A stretch of 64,000 bases of DNA, from the NCBI GenBank assembly GCA_021651055.1, contig JAJHOH010000001.1, positions 682,001 through 746,000 on the forward strand, read 5' to 3'. The position numbers were made by a program, and so were the translations under genes. Position 1 is the stretch's first letter. Each line of letters begins with the position of its first letter. The stretch is from Candidatus Manganitrophus morganii (GTDB taxonomy: Bacteria; Nitrospirota; Nitrospiria; SBBL01; Manganitrophaceae). The notes below the pieces were generated by a model that was not told the DNA's origin, made no database searches, and was given only the letters and a program-made list of their open reading frames with translations. This document shows, one piece after another, positions 34,402-43,499 of this stretch.

Positions 34402-37400
34402 TTGGTCGATACGTCGAGAAAGACGGGACTGCGAAAAAAAATCGTTTCAGCGATGGTCATCATGGCCATCCTCCCCGTTCTTCTCGGACTGATCGTCACA
34501 TCCTGGAGAGGAACGACCGAGCTTCGCAAAGCGATCGGCAACAACTTCGAAGGGCTTGCGAAAGAAGCGGCCAGCAAAACCGACCTCGGCGTCCAGAAAG
34601 AGATCGCCGAGCTCCATTTTCTCGGCGATTCGGTCGAGATTCAAGAAGCGCTTCAAAATGCGCTGAGTCCCGCTCCCAAAGGAACCGCCGCCCAAGCCGC
34701 CCTTCCCACAATCCCGTCGGACCCGAAAGTTTCCGCCTTTCTGAATCGCGCCATGCGCCTTCCTGAAACGCAAGCGGTCCTTCAGTCTTTGGTCATCACC
34801 AACAATGTCGGCCAGCAAATCGCCTCTTCCGCCGCGGCACCGGCAAACAGTTCCTTTCTCGCCGACGAAATCTGGTGGAAAGAAAGCGCGCGGGGGGAGA
34901 AGGGAGCGGTCTACATTGGAGCGCTCTACCAGCACGATCAGGATGCAACCGACTTTCTCTTTGATATCGCCATGCCGGTCCTTCACAAAGAGTCGGGGGA
35001 TTTTTTAGGGATCTTAAAAGCCACCCTCCATCTCAAACCCTTTTTGCAGCCGTTCATCTATCCGATCCGGTTCGGCTCGACGGGCCATGCGATGCTCATC
35101 GACTCCTCCGGCGTGGTCCTGATCTGCCCGATCCTTCCGACCGGAAGTCATGTCGCCGATCCGGTCCTGCTGCAGCGGATCACCGAAGATCGTTCCGGGT
35201 GGATGACCGCCCAGAATGACGGCCACGGCGGGACCAATTCGATCGTCGGTTTTGCGCCGGTGTCGGCGGTGAATCAACTGGTCTCTTCAAAGGGGGGAAA
35301 GCAGTGGCACAGCTTCATCCGGCAGGAGCCGAAAGAGACGTATGAGCCGGTCCAGTCACTTATTCGGACCGTCTTCCTTTACGGATCGCTTCTGGTCGGC
35401 TTCACCGGCGCCCTCGGCTTCGTTGTCGCCGGAAAACTCGTTCGGCCGCTTCTCCTTCTGCACGAGGGGGCCGAGCATATCCGGAAGGGAGATCTCGGGT
35501 ATCGCCTCCAGGTCAAAACGGATGATGAGATCGAAGCGCTGGCCGACAAGTTCAACGAGATGGCGGAAAAACTCTCCGAATCGTATGCGACCTTGGAGCA
35601 CAAGGTCCTCTCCCGGACGCGGGAGCTTCAAGCGCTCAATCAGATCGCGACCACCGCAAATCAGTCGCTGGAGCTTCAGGGACTGCTCGATACCACACTG
35701 GAGAAGGTAATTGAGGTCACGGGATTCGAATCGGGTTATGTTGAAATCTTCAATCCCTCGGAGAGCCGGCTGGTGATGAAGAGCCATTTCGGCATCTCCT
35801 CCCCTTTGTTGAATGAGCTTCACGCCGCTGGAAATCTGCAGATTTCACTGGAAGTCGTCGACACCCGGGCCCCGGTCATCTTGGAGCAGGCCGATGTTTC
35901 CGAAACGACCAATCCGTTGATCAACGCGGGATACCAAACGCTGATCGTCTTTCCGGTTCAGTCGAAAAACAAAATTATCGGCGCCTTCACCCTCGCGAGC
36001 CGCACCGCCCGCAACTTTACCGCGCAAGATCTCCAGCTTCTCTCCTCCATCGGAAATCAGGTCGGAACCGCGGTGGAAAATGCCCATCTTTTCCAAAAGG
36101 AGCAGGAGACCGTCGAGAAACTGATGGAGATGGACCGGATCAAATCGGAGTTTCTCTCGAACGTCTCACACGAATTGCGCACCCCCCTCACCTCGATCAT
36201 CGGTTTCTCGGAGATCCTGCTCGACCGGCTGGCCGGAGCGTTGTCCCCCGATCAGGAGTCCTACGTCCGCAACATGAACACCAGCGGCCAGCACCTCCTG
36301 GAGATCATCAATAACCTGCTCGACCTCTCAAAAATCAAAGCGGGCAAGATGGAGATTCATCCCCACCTCTTTAGCCTTCGCTCCCTTCTCGAAACGATCC
36401 AGCAGACGGTGATTCCGATGACTTACAAGAAGGGGCTCCATTTTGACCTTTCCGTCGATGAAGGGGTCGATATGGTCTACACCGATGAGGGAAAAGTTAA
36501 ACAGATCCTTTTAAATATCCTTGGAAACGCCATCAAGTTTACCCCGGCGAAGGGCTCCGTCCAGCTCCAGGTCCGCGCCGGACGGCTGGGACGCGCCCGG
36601 GCGATCGAGATATCGATCCGGGATACCGGAATCGGCATCCCGACCCACGCGCTGAGCAAAATCTTCGATGAGTTCCAGCAGATCGACGGTTCCTACACGC
36701 GGGATTACCCCGGCACGGGACTCGGCCTGGCGATCACCAAGCGTTTCGTCGATATCCTGGGGGGGGAGATCCATGTGGAGAGCCGATCGGGTTCCGGAAG
36801 CACCTTCCGGGTCTCCATCCCGATCCCAGAGGAGCGCGACGTACAACCTCCGCCGATCCAGACATTCAGCTCCTCGGAAATGACGGCCAGGGCCGATGCG
36901 ATTCTCAACATACCCGCCCTTTCGGAAGGGGCCGAAGAGGACCGGCCCCGTATTCTGGTCGTCGAGGATGATCCCGCCGTCGCAAAATTGCTCGCCCTTT
37001 ATCTGACCCAAGAGGGCTACGCCGTCGTCCATGCTTATGACGGACAGGACGCCATCGAGAAGGCACAGGAGATCAAACCGTTCGCCATTACCCTCGATAT
37101 CATGCTGCCACGGATCGACGGATGGGAAGTGCTCAAGAAATTGAAAACCCTTCCCTCCACCAAAGATATTCCGGTGATCATCGTTTCGATCGTGGAGAAT
37201 CCGACGCTCGGATTCAGCCTCGGCGCGGTCGATTATTTCACCAAGCCGATCAATCGCAAGGGACTGATCGACAGCCTGAAAAAATACAGCATCACCCAAT
37301 CGGTGATCCGCAAGCCGATCAACTTCCTGGTGATCGAACAAGACACCGTCGTCATGGAACAGATCGGATCGATCTTGGATGAAGAGCACTTCGGGGTGAT

Positions 37401-38205
37401 CAAGACCAACAACGGTGAAGAAGGGATCGCTTTGGCGGTCGAAATCCAACCCGACCTGATTCTGCTCGACCTGATGCTGAACAACATCTCCGGTATTGAA
37501 ACCATCCATCGCCTCAAGCAGCATCCGACCGCCCGGAACATCCCGATCATCCTCTTTGCTTCGAGAGAGCTGACCGCGGAAGAGAAACAGATCCTGGACG
37601 GTCAGGTCCGCGAGATCATCTACAAGAACCCTTCCCTCAAGGAGACGCTGATTCAGGAGGTCCGGAAATTCGAGAAGCTCTATCCCGACAAGGCCAAGAT
37701 GATCGACGGCCTCACCGGTCTTTACAACGAACGTTATTTGAACAATCGCCTCGCGGATGAGGTCAGCCGGGCATTCCGCTACAAACGCCCTTTTTCCATT
37801 CTCATCTCGAATGTGGACCAGTTCCGCCTCTTCAACCGCCGCTACGGAACCGAAGCGGGAAATCATGTCCTCCGCGAAATTGCCATCATCTACAGAAGGA
37901 ATACGCGGTCGTCCAACCCGCTCTGCCGGGGGGGCGGAAGCACCTTCATCCTGATGATGCCGGAGACAACCCGCGAGTCGGCGAAGATGGCCGCCGAAAA
38001 GCTGAGGCGTCTTGTGGAGAGTTACGACTTCTCCATCCCCGGAAAACAGAGCATTGAAATGGTCACGGTGAGCATCGGAACCGCCACCTTCTTTGACGAC
38101 GCCGATACCGCCGAAAGGATGATTATTCATGCAAGCAACGCATTAAAAAACGCGCAGGAGCAAGGAGGCAATTGCACGATGTCGCTAGACAGGGTTCGCA
38201 CATGA
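34402..38205 (+). CDS. Giant hybrid sensor kinase: dCache-HAMP-GAF-HisKA-HATPase-REC-REC-degenerate GGDEF
   Basis: 1267 aa with a TTG start behind GAGGAG. Domains in order: helix 1 (about 16-38), dCache sensor, helix 2 (about 325-347), HAMP, GAF (about 420-565), HisKA with NVSHELRTPLTSIIGF (about 583), and HATPase (NILGNAIKFTPAKG, DTGIGIP, GTGLGLAITKRF). Receiver 1 (about 850-965, acceptor Asp in LDIMLPRIDG), receiver 2 (about 973-1090, LDLMLNNISG) and a GGDEF-type domain (about 1105-1265) follow. The signature GGDEF is replaced by GGSTF (1178-1182) and the first metal Asp by Asn (LISNVDQFRLFN), so no diguanylate cyclase activity is expected. Its stop overlaps the next receiver gene. Confidence 0.92.
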   Translation: MVDTSRKTGLRKKIVSAMVIMAILPVLLGLIVTSWRGTTELRKAIGNNFEGLAKEAASKTDLGVQKEIAELHFLGDSVEIQEALQNALSPAPKGTAAQAALPTIPSDPKVSAFLNRAMRLPETQAVLQSLVITNNVGQQIASSAAAPANSSFLADEIWWKESARGEKGAVYIGALYQHDQDATDFLFDIAMPVLHKESGDFLGILKATLHLKPFLQPFIYPIRFGSTGHAMLIDSSGVVLICPILPTGSHVADPVLLQRITEDRSGWMTAQNDGHGGTNSIVGFAPVSAVNQLVSSKGGKQWHSFIRQEPKETYEPVQSLIRTVFLYGSLLVGFTGALGFVVAGKLVRPLLLLHEGAEHIRKGDLGYRLQVKTDDEIEALADKFNEMAEKLSESYATLEHKVLSRTRELQALNQIATTANQSLELQGLLDTTLEKVIEVTGFESGYVEIFNPSESRLVMKSHFGISSPLLNELHAAGNLQISLEVVDTRAPVILEQADVSETTNPLINAGYQTLIVFPVQSKNKIIGAFTLASRTARNFTAQDLQLLSSIGNQVGTAVENAHLFQKEQETVEKLMEMDRIKSEFLSNVSHELRTPLTSIIGFSEILLDRLAGALSPDQESYVRNMNTSGQHLLEIINNLLDLSKIKAGKMEIHPHLFSLRSLLETIQQTVIPMTYKKGLHFDLSVDEGVDMVYTDEGKVKQILLNILGNAIKFTPAKGSVQLQVRAGRLGRARAIEISIRDTGIGIPTHALSKIFDEFQQIDGSYTRDYPGTGLGLAITKRFVDILGGEIHVESRSGSGSTFRVSIPIPEERDVQPPPIQTFSSSEMTARADAILNIPALSEGAEEDRPRILVVEDDPAVAKLLALYLTQEGYAVVHAYDGQDAIEKAQEIKPFAITLDIMLPRIDGWEVLKKLKTLPSTKDIPVIIVSIVENPTLGFSLGAVDYFTKPINRKGLIDSLKKYSITQSVIRKPINFLVIEQDTVVMEQIGSILDEEHFGVIKTNNGEEGIALAVEIQPDLILLDLMLNNISGIETIHRLKQHPTARNIPIILFASRELTAEEKQILDGQVREIIYKNPSLKETLIQEVRKFEKLYPDKAKMIDGLTGLYNERYLNNRLADEVSRAFRYKRPFSILISNVDQFRLFNRRYGTEAGNHVLREIAIIYRRNTRSSNPLCRGGGSTFILMMPETTRESAKMAAEKLRRLVESYDFSIPGKQSIEMVTVSIGTATFFDDADTAERMIIHASNALKNAQEQGGNCTMSLDRVRT

Positions 38206-38588
38206 ATCCTAAAAAAGTATTGATCGTCGATGATGAAGAGTTCGTCCGTCAGCTCATCCAGATCAAGTTGAAGTTCTGCGGGATTGAGACGGTCGAAGCG
38301 GGAAACGGCGTCGAAGCGATCGAAAAAGCCGTTTCCGAGAGGCCCGATCTCATTCTGCTCGATGTGATGATGCCGAAGATGAACGGATTTGAAGCTTGCC
38401 AACGGCTGAAGGCCAACCAGGAAACCTCCCACATTCCGATTATCATGTTGACCGCCCGCGGCGATCCCTCGGCGAAGGAGCGGGGTGAAAATGCGGGCGC
38501 CCTCGAATATCTCACCAAACCCTTCTCGCCCCAGAAACTGGCGGAGAGGGTCCTTGAAATCTTAAAAGAATTCGAAACCCGGACGTAA
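38202..38588 (+). CDS. Single-domain CheY-like response regulator
   Basis: 128 aa from ATG 38202 (MNPKKVLIVDDEEFVRQLIQIKL), which overlaps the hybrid kinase stop in ATGA; a longer in-frame reading lies inside that gene. The receiver fold is complete: acidic pair DDE, acceptor Asp in LILLDVMMPKMNG, Thr in IIMLTARGD and Lys in YLTKPFSPQ. There is no output domain, so it acts through protein contact or as a phosphorelay intermediate for the upstream kinase. Confidence 0.93.
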   Translation: MNPKKVLIVDDEEFVRQLIQIKLKFCGIETVEAGNGVEAIEKAVSERPDLILLDVMMPKMNGFEACQRLKANQETSHIPIIMLTARGDPSAKERGENAGALEYLTKPFSPQKLAERVLEILKEFETRT

Positions 38589-38610
38589 CATCTTCGCCTT
38601 GACTCATCCT

Positions 38611-38638
38611 GGAGGCGACCCCGGCGGGTCGCCTCTAC
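38611..38638. repeat. REP-like imperfect palindrome
   Basis: GGAGGCGACCC, then a short centre, then GGGTCGCCTCT followed by AC; on the minus strand it reads GTAGAGGCGACCC at its start. It is 22 bp after the receiver gene and just before the yajQ promoter. Same family as 31307-31334; it may end the upstream transcript. Confidence 0.65.
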
Positions 38639-38642
38639 GCCA

Positions 38643-38670
38643 TTGACAATCCGATCTGCCCCATTGTATT
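38643..38670 (+). promoter_or_regulatory. Probable sigma70 promoter for yajQ
   Basis: TTGACA (38643-38648), a 16-base spacer and TGTATT (38665-38670); TATTTT from 38667 with an 18-base spacer is an alternative -10. The leader before ATG 38766 is about 90 bases with nothing recognisable in it apart from the AAAGGAG site. Confidence 0.5.
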
Positions 38671-38765
38671 TTGAAGCCATCTCCCTTTATCATTGGGAAT
38701 GATCTTCATTTAAGAATCCCGCAACTTCCTCTGATCACCCATTCATCGAAAGAAAGGAGTATTCC

Positions 38766-39260
38766 ATGGCGGAGACAAGCTCATTTGATGTGGTTTCGAA
38801 GATTGATATCCAGGAAGTTAAAAACGCGGTCGAGCAAGCGATGAAGGAGGTTCGCCAGCGCTTTGATCTGAAAGGAACCAAAAGCGAGATCCGGCTGGAG
38901 GAGGAGAAAGAGGTGGTCGTCACTTCCGAGGACGAGTATAAACTCAAGGCGGTCCTCGATGTCTTTCAAACGAAGTTGGTGAAACGCAATGTCTCGCTCA
39001 AGGCACTGGTCTATGAGAAAATCGAAAAGGCGCTCGGCGGGGCCGTCCGGCAGAAGATCACCCTGCAGCAAGGAATCCCCTCCGAGAAGGCCAAGGAGAT
39101 CAGCAAGGCGATCCGGGACGGCAAGTTCAAAGTACAGGCCCAGATCCAGGCAGACCAGGTCCGCGTCCAAAGCAAGAGCAAGGACGAGCTTCAGTCGGTG
39201 ATTAACTTCTTACGCTCACAAGACTTCGGGCTCGATCTACAGTTTCTTAATTATCGATAA
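38766..39260 (+). CDS. yajQ: YajQ family nucleotide-binding protein
   Basis: 164 aa, full length. Start at ATG 38766 with AAAGGAG. SSFDVVSKIDIQEVKNAVEQAMKEVRQRFDLKG (about 5-37), GGAVRQKITLQQGIPSEKAKEISKAIRDGKFKVQAQIQ (about 91-128) and the closing DFGLDLQFLNYR are diagnostic. YajQ proteins have two ferredoxin-like folds, bind nucleic acid, and in Xanthomonas bind cyclic di-GMP to control gene expression. It is a separate transcription unit, convergent with the kinase gene at 39310. Confidence 0.94.
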   Translation: MAETSSFDVVSKIDIQEVKNAVEQAMKEVRQRFDLKGTKSEIRLEEEKEVVVTSEDEYKLKAVLDVFQTKLVKRNVSLKALVYEKIEKALGGAVRQKITLQQGIPSEKAKEISKAIRDGKFKVQAQIQADQVRVQSKSKDELQSVINFLRSQDFGLDLQFLNYR

Positions 39261-39309
39261 GGCCGTAGGCGCCTTGCTTCACACCGGAATTATTTTAAGA
39301 TCCCCTTGT

Positions 39310-40569
39310 TCATTCAGTCTGCAAGGTCACACGATAGGGCAGGGAGATAATAAAGGTCGTTCCGGCTCCGACGGTGCTCTCCACGCCGACGCTCCCCTTT
39401 AAGAGAGAGACGATTTCTTTCACGATGGCAAGGCCGAGCCCCAGCCCCCCGAATTCCCGGGTCGCCTTCCGGTCGACCTGATGAAAAGCATCAAAGATTC
39501 TCGCGATCTCTTCCGAAGGAATTCCAATTCCGGTATCTTGAACGACGATTTCGACCCCTTCACCTTGTGACTTCATCCGCACCGAAAGGGTGACCCCGCC
39601 TTTCTGCGTAAATTTCAATGCGTTTGAAAGAAGATTTACGACGATCTGCCGGATTTTATAAGGATCCGACTCGATCATCGGAAGCGTTGCCTCGATATTC
39701 CAAAGAATCGAGAGGGACTTCTTCTCGAAGAGCGGCTGCATCGTCAGACAGACCTCCTCGACTAACTTCGTGAGATCGATCTCTTCAACATCGACGACCA
39801 TTTTTTTTGATTCAATTTGCGTCAGATCCAGCAAGTTACTCACCAGCTTCGATTGATCATTTGCATTTCTTAATATTCCTTCCAACGGCTTCCGTTGGTC
39901 TTCGGGAAGAGGACCATACGTGCCATCCATTAAAAGCTGAGTGTAGCCGAGAATGGCATTGAGCGGCGTTTTCAGCTCGTGGGAGACCGAGGAGAGAAAA
40001 TACGATTTTGTTCGATTCGCCTCCTCGGCTTCCATCGTTTTCTGCTTCAGCTCCGCTTCGGTCCGGATCCGCTCGGTGATCTCATGTTTGAGCTTCGTAT
40101 TGGCCTGAAGCAATTCTGCAGTCCGCTCCTCGACCCTTCTCTCAAGCTGAGCGTGGGCCTCGCGGAGGGCCTTCTGCGCCGCTTCATATTCTTTGCGTAA
40201 CCTCTCCTTCTCAAGCGTCTCCTTCACCCCCAGCGAGAGCTGAAAAAGATACTTCTTAAGGATATAGTCACTTAACCCGGCTTTCATCCCCTTTACGGCG
40301 ATCTCCTCATTTCCGGTATCGGTGACCATAATGACAGGGATGTGAGGGTGATGCGCCTTGAACTGCGAGAGGACCCAAAGACCGTCGGTCCAGTTGAGCC
40401 GATAGTCGGTGAAGACAATGTCGAAATCTGCCTCCGCCAGGGCGGTCTCAAAATCACGCCTCCGAAAGACCTCGGAATAAACCGCATTCCGATATTCTTT
40501 CTTTAATTCCTGAATAATCAGTTCCCGGTCGTCCGGATTATCGTCAACGATAAGAAACTTCAATTTCAT
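39310..40569 (-). CDS. Response regulator-histidine kinase hybrid (REC-coiled coil-HisKA-HATPase)
   Basis: 419 aa from ATG 40569 (MKLKFLIVDDNPDDREL); ATG 40581 adds four residues. The N-terminal receiver (about 1-125) has acceptor Asp in VFTDYRLNWTDG. A coiled coil follows (about 126-185, ALREAHAQLERRVEERTAELLQA), then HisKA with SSVSHELKTPLNAILGY (about 195) and HATPase with NLLSNALKFTQKGG, DTGIGIPSEEIA and GLGLGLAIVKEI. It has no membrane helix, so it is a cytoplasmic relay. The start lies inside the upstream kinase gene (26-bp overlap), so the two proteins are made together. Confidence 0.9.
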   Translation of the reverse strand: MKLKFLIVDDNPDDRELIIQELKKEYRNAVYSEVFRRRDFETALAEADFDIVFTDYRLNWTDGLWVLSQFKAHHPHIPVIMVTDTGNEEIAVKGMKAGLSDYILKKYLFQLSLGVKETLEKERLRKEYEAAQKALREAHAQLERRVEERTAELLQANTKLKHEITERIRTEAELKQKTMEAEEANRTKSYFLSSVSHELKTPLNAILGYTQLLMDGTYGPLPEDQRKPLEGILRNANDQSKLVSNLLDLTQIESKKMVVDVEEIDLTKLVEEVCLTMQPLFEKKSLSILWNIEATLPMIESDPYKIRQIVVNLLSNALKFTQKGGVTLSVRMKSQGEGVEIVVQDTGIGIPSEEIARIFDAFHQVDRKATREFGGLGLGLAIVKEIVSLLKGSVGVESTVGAGTTFIISLPYRVTLQTE

Positions 40570-41647
40570 CCTGATTTCCATGTGCTTCTTCGTTCTGGAG
40601 ACCCAGTTCGATCCAAAAGAGGCTCCCCTGGTCCGGAGCCGATTCGACGCCGACTTGCCCCCCCATCAGTTCGACCACTTTCCGGACGGTCGAAAGCCCC
40701 AATCCGATCCCCGGATATTCCTCCACACTGTGAAGCCGGACAAATGGTGAAAAAATACGTTGTTGGTTTTCGGACGAAATGCCGATACCATTGTCCTGGA
40801 TGTGAATGCGGCAACGTCGTTGGTGGATCGACGTAGAAAGAATGACATGCGGCTGCGTCCCGGGGGATACATACTTGATGGCATTCGAGAGAAGATCATT
40901 TAAAGCCATCTTCAGCAGGGTGGGATCGGCCTGAACGGACGCGAGCTCTCCTCGGATGACGATTTGTGCGTTGGCTGCTTCGATCTCTTCTTGCAGATTC
41001 CTCAGACAGGATTCGATGACGGAATGAAGGCGAACCCTCCGGAGAGTGATCTCTTTTCGTCCAAGGCGGGAAAAGTTGAGCAATGCGTCGATCATGTCCC
41101 ACGCCTGCTCTGCGACCGACTGAATCCGGTCGAGATGGTGTTTTCCCCGCTCATCGAGTTTTCCTTTCTGCTCCTGGACCAATAATTTCGCAAAACCGCC
41201 GATGGCCCGGACCGGTGCCCGAAGATCATGCATCAGTGCTTGGGAATACGCCTCCAGATCATCATTACGCAACTTGAGCTCCGATGAAAATTGCCGCGAA
41301 CGCAAAAGCACTTCGATCCGGACCTGCAATTCTATCTGATCGACCGGATGAATGATCAGCTCGTCTACACTCTCCCAAAGATGCTGCTTGAAGAGATTGA
41401 CATCCGGTCGGGATACGGCGAGGATAAATGGAAGAAAGCGGGGACGCTCCGCCGCTTTTCTCGTTTGGACCTCTTTCGATAAACGGCTGAGCGCCGGGCC
41501 GTCGATCATCCCCAAGTCAAAGGGTTGGTGGAGTTCCTCTTTCGAATCGGCCGGAATGACCTGATACCATTTCCCCAGCCACGCCGCCAGCAAACGGCGA
41601 TTCTCAGGATGATCGATCAGAAGCAAAATGCGGTTCATAAGGCTCAT
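40544..41647 (-). CDS. Cytoplasmic histidine kinase with receiver-like N-terminus
   Basis: 367 aa from ATG 41647 with GGGAG upstream; ATG 41638 also possible. The N-terminal part (about 1-120) resembles a receiver but begins ILLLIDHPENRRLL and lacks the acidic pocket and a clear acceptor Asp (LGMIDGPAL is the nearest), so it is probably a pseudo-receiver. HisKA is QALMHDLRAPVRAIGGFAKLL (about 140), of the bacteriophytochrome type. HATPase has NDLLSNAIKYV, DNGIGIS and GIGLGLSTVRKV. It overlaps the downstream REC-kinase and lies 143 bp after the KaiC-like gene; a joint signalling unit is inferred. Confidence 0.88.
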   Translation of the reverse strand: MSLMNRILLLIDHPENRRLLAAWLGKWYQVIPADSKEELHQPFDLGMIDGPALSRLSKEVQTRKAAERPRFLPFILAVSRPDVNLFKQHLWESVDELIIHPVDQIELQVRIEVLLRSRQFSSELKLRNDDLEAYSQALMHDLRAPVRAIGGFAKLLVQEQKGKLDERGKHHLDRIQSVAEQAWDMIDALLNFSRLGRKEITLRRVRLHSVIESCLRNLQEEIEAANAQIVIRGELASVQADPTLLKMALNDLLSNAIKYVSPGTQPHVILSTSIHQRRCRIHIQDNGIGISSENQQRIFSPFVRLHSVEEYPGIGLGLSTVRKVVELMGGQVGVESAPDQGSLFWIELGLQNEEAHGNQDEIEVSYR

Positions 41648-41790
41648 TGAAGCTCCCGCAGCAAGCTGCGGGGAATCTTCGACCCGAAAAGAGAGAAAGA
41701 CTCTATTTGTATTCGCGCGTCTAACCTTCGCAGCCAGGTGCGAGGAATGCGACGCGCGTGCGTGTTCAAAACATTCGGACCGGCGGCGGG

Positions 41791-43341
41791 CTACCTTTCC
41801 CGGTGTCCCCTCGGATCTTTTGGATTGGATCGGGAGGCCTCTTTTGTTGGATTAGAAGCGGGACGGCGGGCCCCCCTTCTATCATCTCTTTTCTTGGGAG
41901 CATTAATCCATTCAGGAATACCCCTCAGGATGCCCCGCAGCTCGATCATCGGCGCACCAATCTTGACCCCCTCCTTGGTAATCTCCATCTCTCGAAGGGT
42001 CTTCTCGAAATCGGTCAGACGTTTCTTCAAGACCCCGATGGCCTTTCGCAGCTCGCCGTTTAATTCCAGGTAGCGAAGAAAGACCACGTTGTCGGCCAGG
42101 TAGCTGATTCCCTTTTCGGTCGCGCGAAAGTCGCCGGTAATCTCCTCGGTCTCATTCATCAGAATGATCGTGACCCCCATGTTTTTTAAATACCGGCAGA
42201 CGGCGTGCAGATGGCTGATTAAATCTTCTCCCCGGACGGAAAGCCGATAGCCGGAAACCCCATCGATCATGACGATCCGTGTATTTTTTTCCTCGACCTC
42301 TTTCCGGACCAGGTTTGCAAACTCATCCGGAGCAAACTGAAGCGGCTCGACCTGAACCACCGAGAGGGTCCCCCGATCGAGCATTTTTTTAATCGGGACA
42401 CCAATCGACTCCGACCGGTGCAGGAGCGTCTCCGCAGCCTCCTCAAAAAGGTAGATGACTGAGCGCTCGCCCCTGGCCGCCGCTTCCTTCATGAACTGAA
42501 CGCCAAGGGTCGTTTTGCCGACACCGCTGGGACCGGTCACCATGGTAATGGTGCCGCGCTCCAGACCCCCGTGCAGAAGATCGTCCAGGTGGGAGACCCC
42601 CGAAGAGATCGACTCGGCGATGAACTCCCTCTGGTGCGCTTCCGGAATGAGGCGGGGCGAAACGACGATCCCCGAATCGGTCAGCCGGAGGGTGTGGCAG
42701 CCGCCTCGGAAGCCGGAGCCTCGGAATTTGGTCACGCAGAGACTCCGTTGCCGGTCCGACATTTCGAGGTGGATCGCCCCATCACACATAAACTCCAAAT
42801 CATCATCCGGAACCGAGGCGGTTCCCTCGGAGGTGAAGAGAACGGTGATCTTTCGAGAGGTGAGAAACTGAAGAAAGGAGAGGACCTGTTTTCGGAACTG
42901 GAAGGAGTCGGGGGAGAGATACCGGAACTGTGTGATCGCGTCGATCAGAACGCGTTGTGGTTTGATTTGTTCGATTTTTTCAATAATCTTTTGGGTGGTC
43001 GGCGCTCTTTCCACATCGGCGGGGGAAAAGATGTCGTACGTTTTTACTTCGGAGAAAAATTCAGGGGAGGGACTCAGATCGAGAAAAGAAACGCCGGATA
43101 GATCCAACCCCAAGGTCGATGCGTTTTTACGGATCTGCCCCTCCGCTTCCCCCAGGGTAATCAGCAGCACCTTTTCCCCTTTTGTCGCGCCGTCTGTGAG
43201 GAAATGAAGGCCGAGGATGGTTTTTCCCATTCCCGGCTTTCCGCGCACCATATAGGTCCTGGCGGGGATCAGCCCTCCCTGGAGAATTTCATCCAGGCCG
43301 ACAATGCCGGTCGACAAACGGACGGATGGTTGCTGGGTCAT
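41791..43341 (-). CDS. kaiC: Double-domain KaiC-family ATPase
   Basis: 516 aa from ATG 43341 (MTQQPSVRLSTGIVGLDEILQGG), preceded by AGGGAGAA; ATG 43377 lacks such a site. Two RecA-like KaiC domains are present. CI Walker A is GKPGMGKT (34-41) and CII is GPSGVGKTT (near 267). The CII catalytic glutamates are in YLFEEAAE. At the phosphosite of cyanobacterial KaiC (S431-T432) the aligned residues are S413-Y414 (KGISYLADNVV). A 50-residue charged tail follows, ending in HRER. No kaiA or kaiB is nearby, but two kinase genes follow. Non-cyanobacterial KaiC proteins act in stress or signalling; a clock role is not implied. Confidence 0.9.
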   Translation of the reverse strand: MTQQPSVRLSTGIVGLDEILQGGLIPARTYMVRGKPGMGKTILGLHFLTDGATKGEKVLLITLGEAEGQIRKNASTLGLDLSGVSFLDLSPSPEFFSEVKTYDIFSPADVERAPTTQKIIEKIEQIKPQRVLIDAITQFRYLSPDSFQFRKQVLSFLQFLTSRKITVLFTSEGTASVPDDDLEFMCDGAIHLEMSDRQRSLCVTKFRGSGFRGGCHTLRLTDSGIVVSPRLIPEAHQREFIAESISSGVSHLDDLLHGGLERGTITMVTGPSGVGKTTLGVQFMKEAAARGERSVIYLFEEAAETLLHRSESIGVPIKKMLDRGTLSVVQVEPLQFAPDEFANLVRKEVEEKNTRIVMIDGVSGYRLSVRGEDLISHLHAVCRYLKNMGVTIILMNETEEITGDFRATEKGISYLADNVVFLRYLELNGELRKAIGVLKKRLTDFEKTLREMEITKEGVKIGAPMIELRGILRGIPEWINAPKKRDDRRGARRPASNPTKEASRSNPKDPRGHRER

Positions 43342-43499
43342 CGACTTCTCCCTTTGTATGAGATTTTCGACATTCAATTATCCTAATACAATCCCCTCAA
43401 AACAATCAACTTATGACACGAAGGTTGAGCTTGAGGCATACCCGGTCGGTGTGCTCCATACCCACCCTATCCTTCATTGGCAAAAGGGGAAAAGTTGAA

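Noticed and set aside
36511-38130. A 539-codon minus-strand frame opposite the hybrid kinase
   Set aside because: It is antisense to the receivers and the degenerate GGDEF domain, whose motifs are clear on the plus strand.
34402-38205. An active diguanylate cyclase
   Set aside because: The catalytic signature is GGSTF and a metal-binding Asp is replaced by Asn.
41791-43341. A circadian clock locus
   Set aside because: Only a KaiC-family gene is present; kaiA and kaiB are absent nearby and the phosphosite differs, so a clock is not supported.
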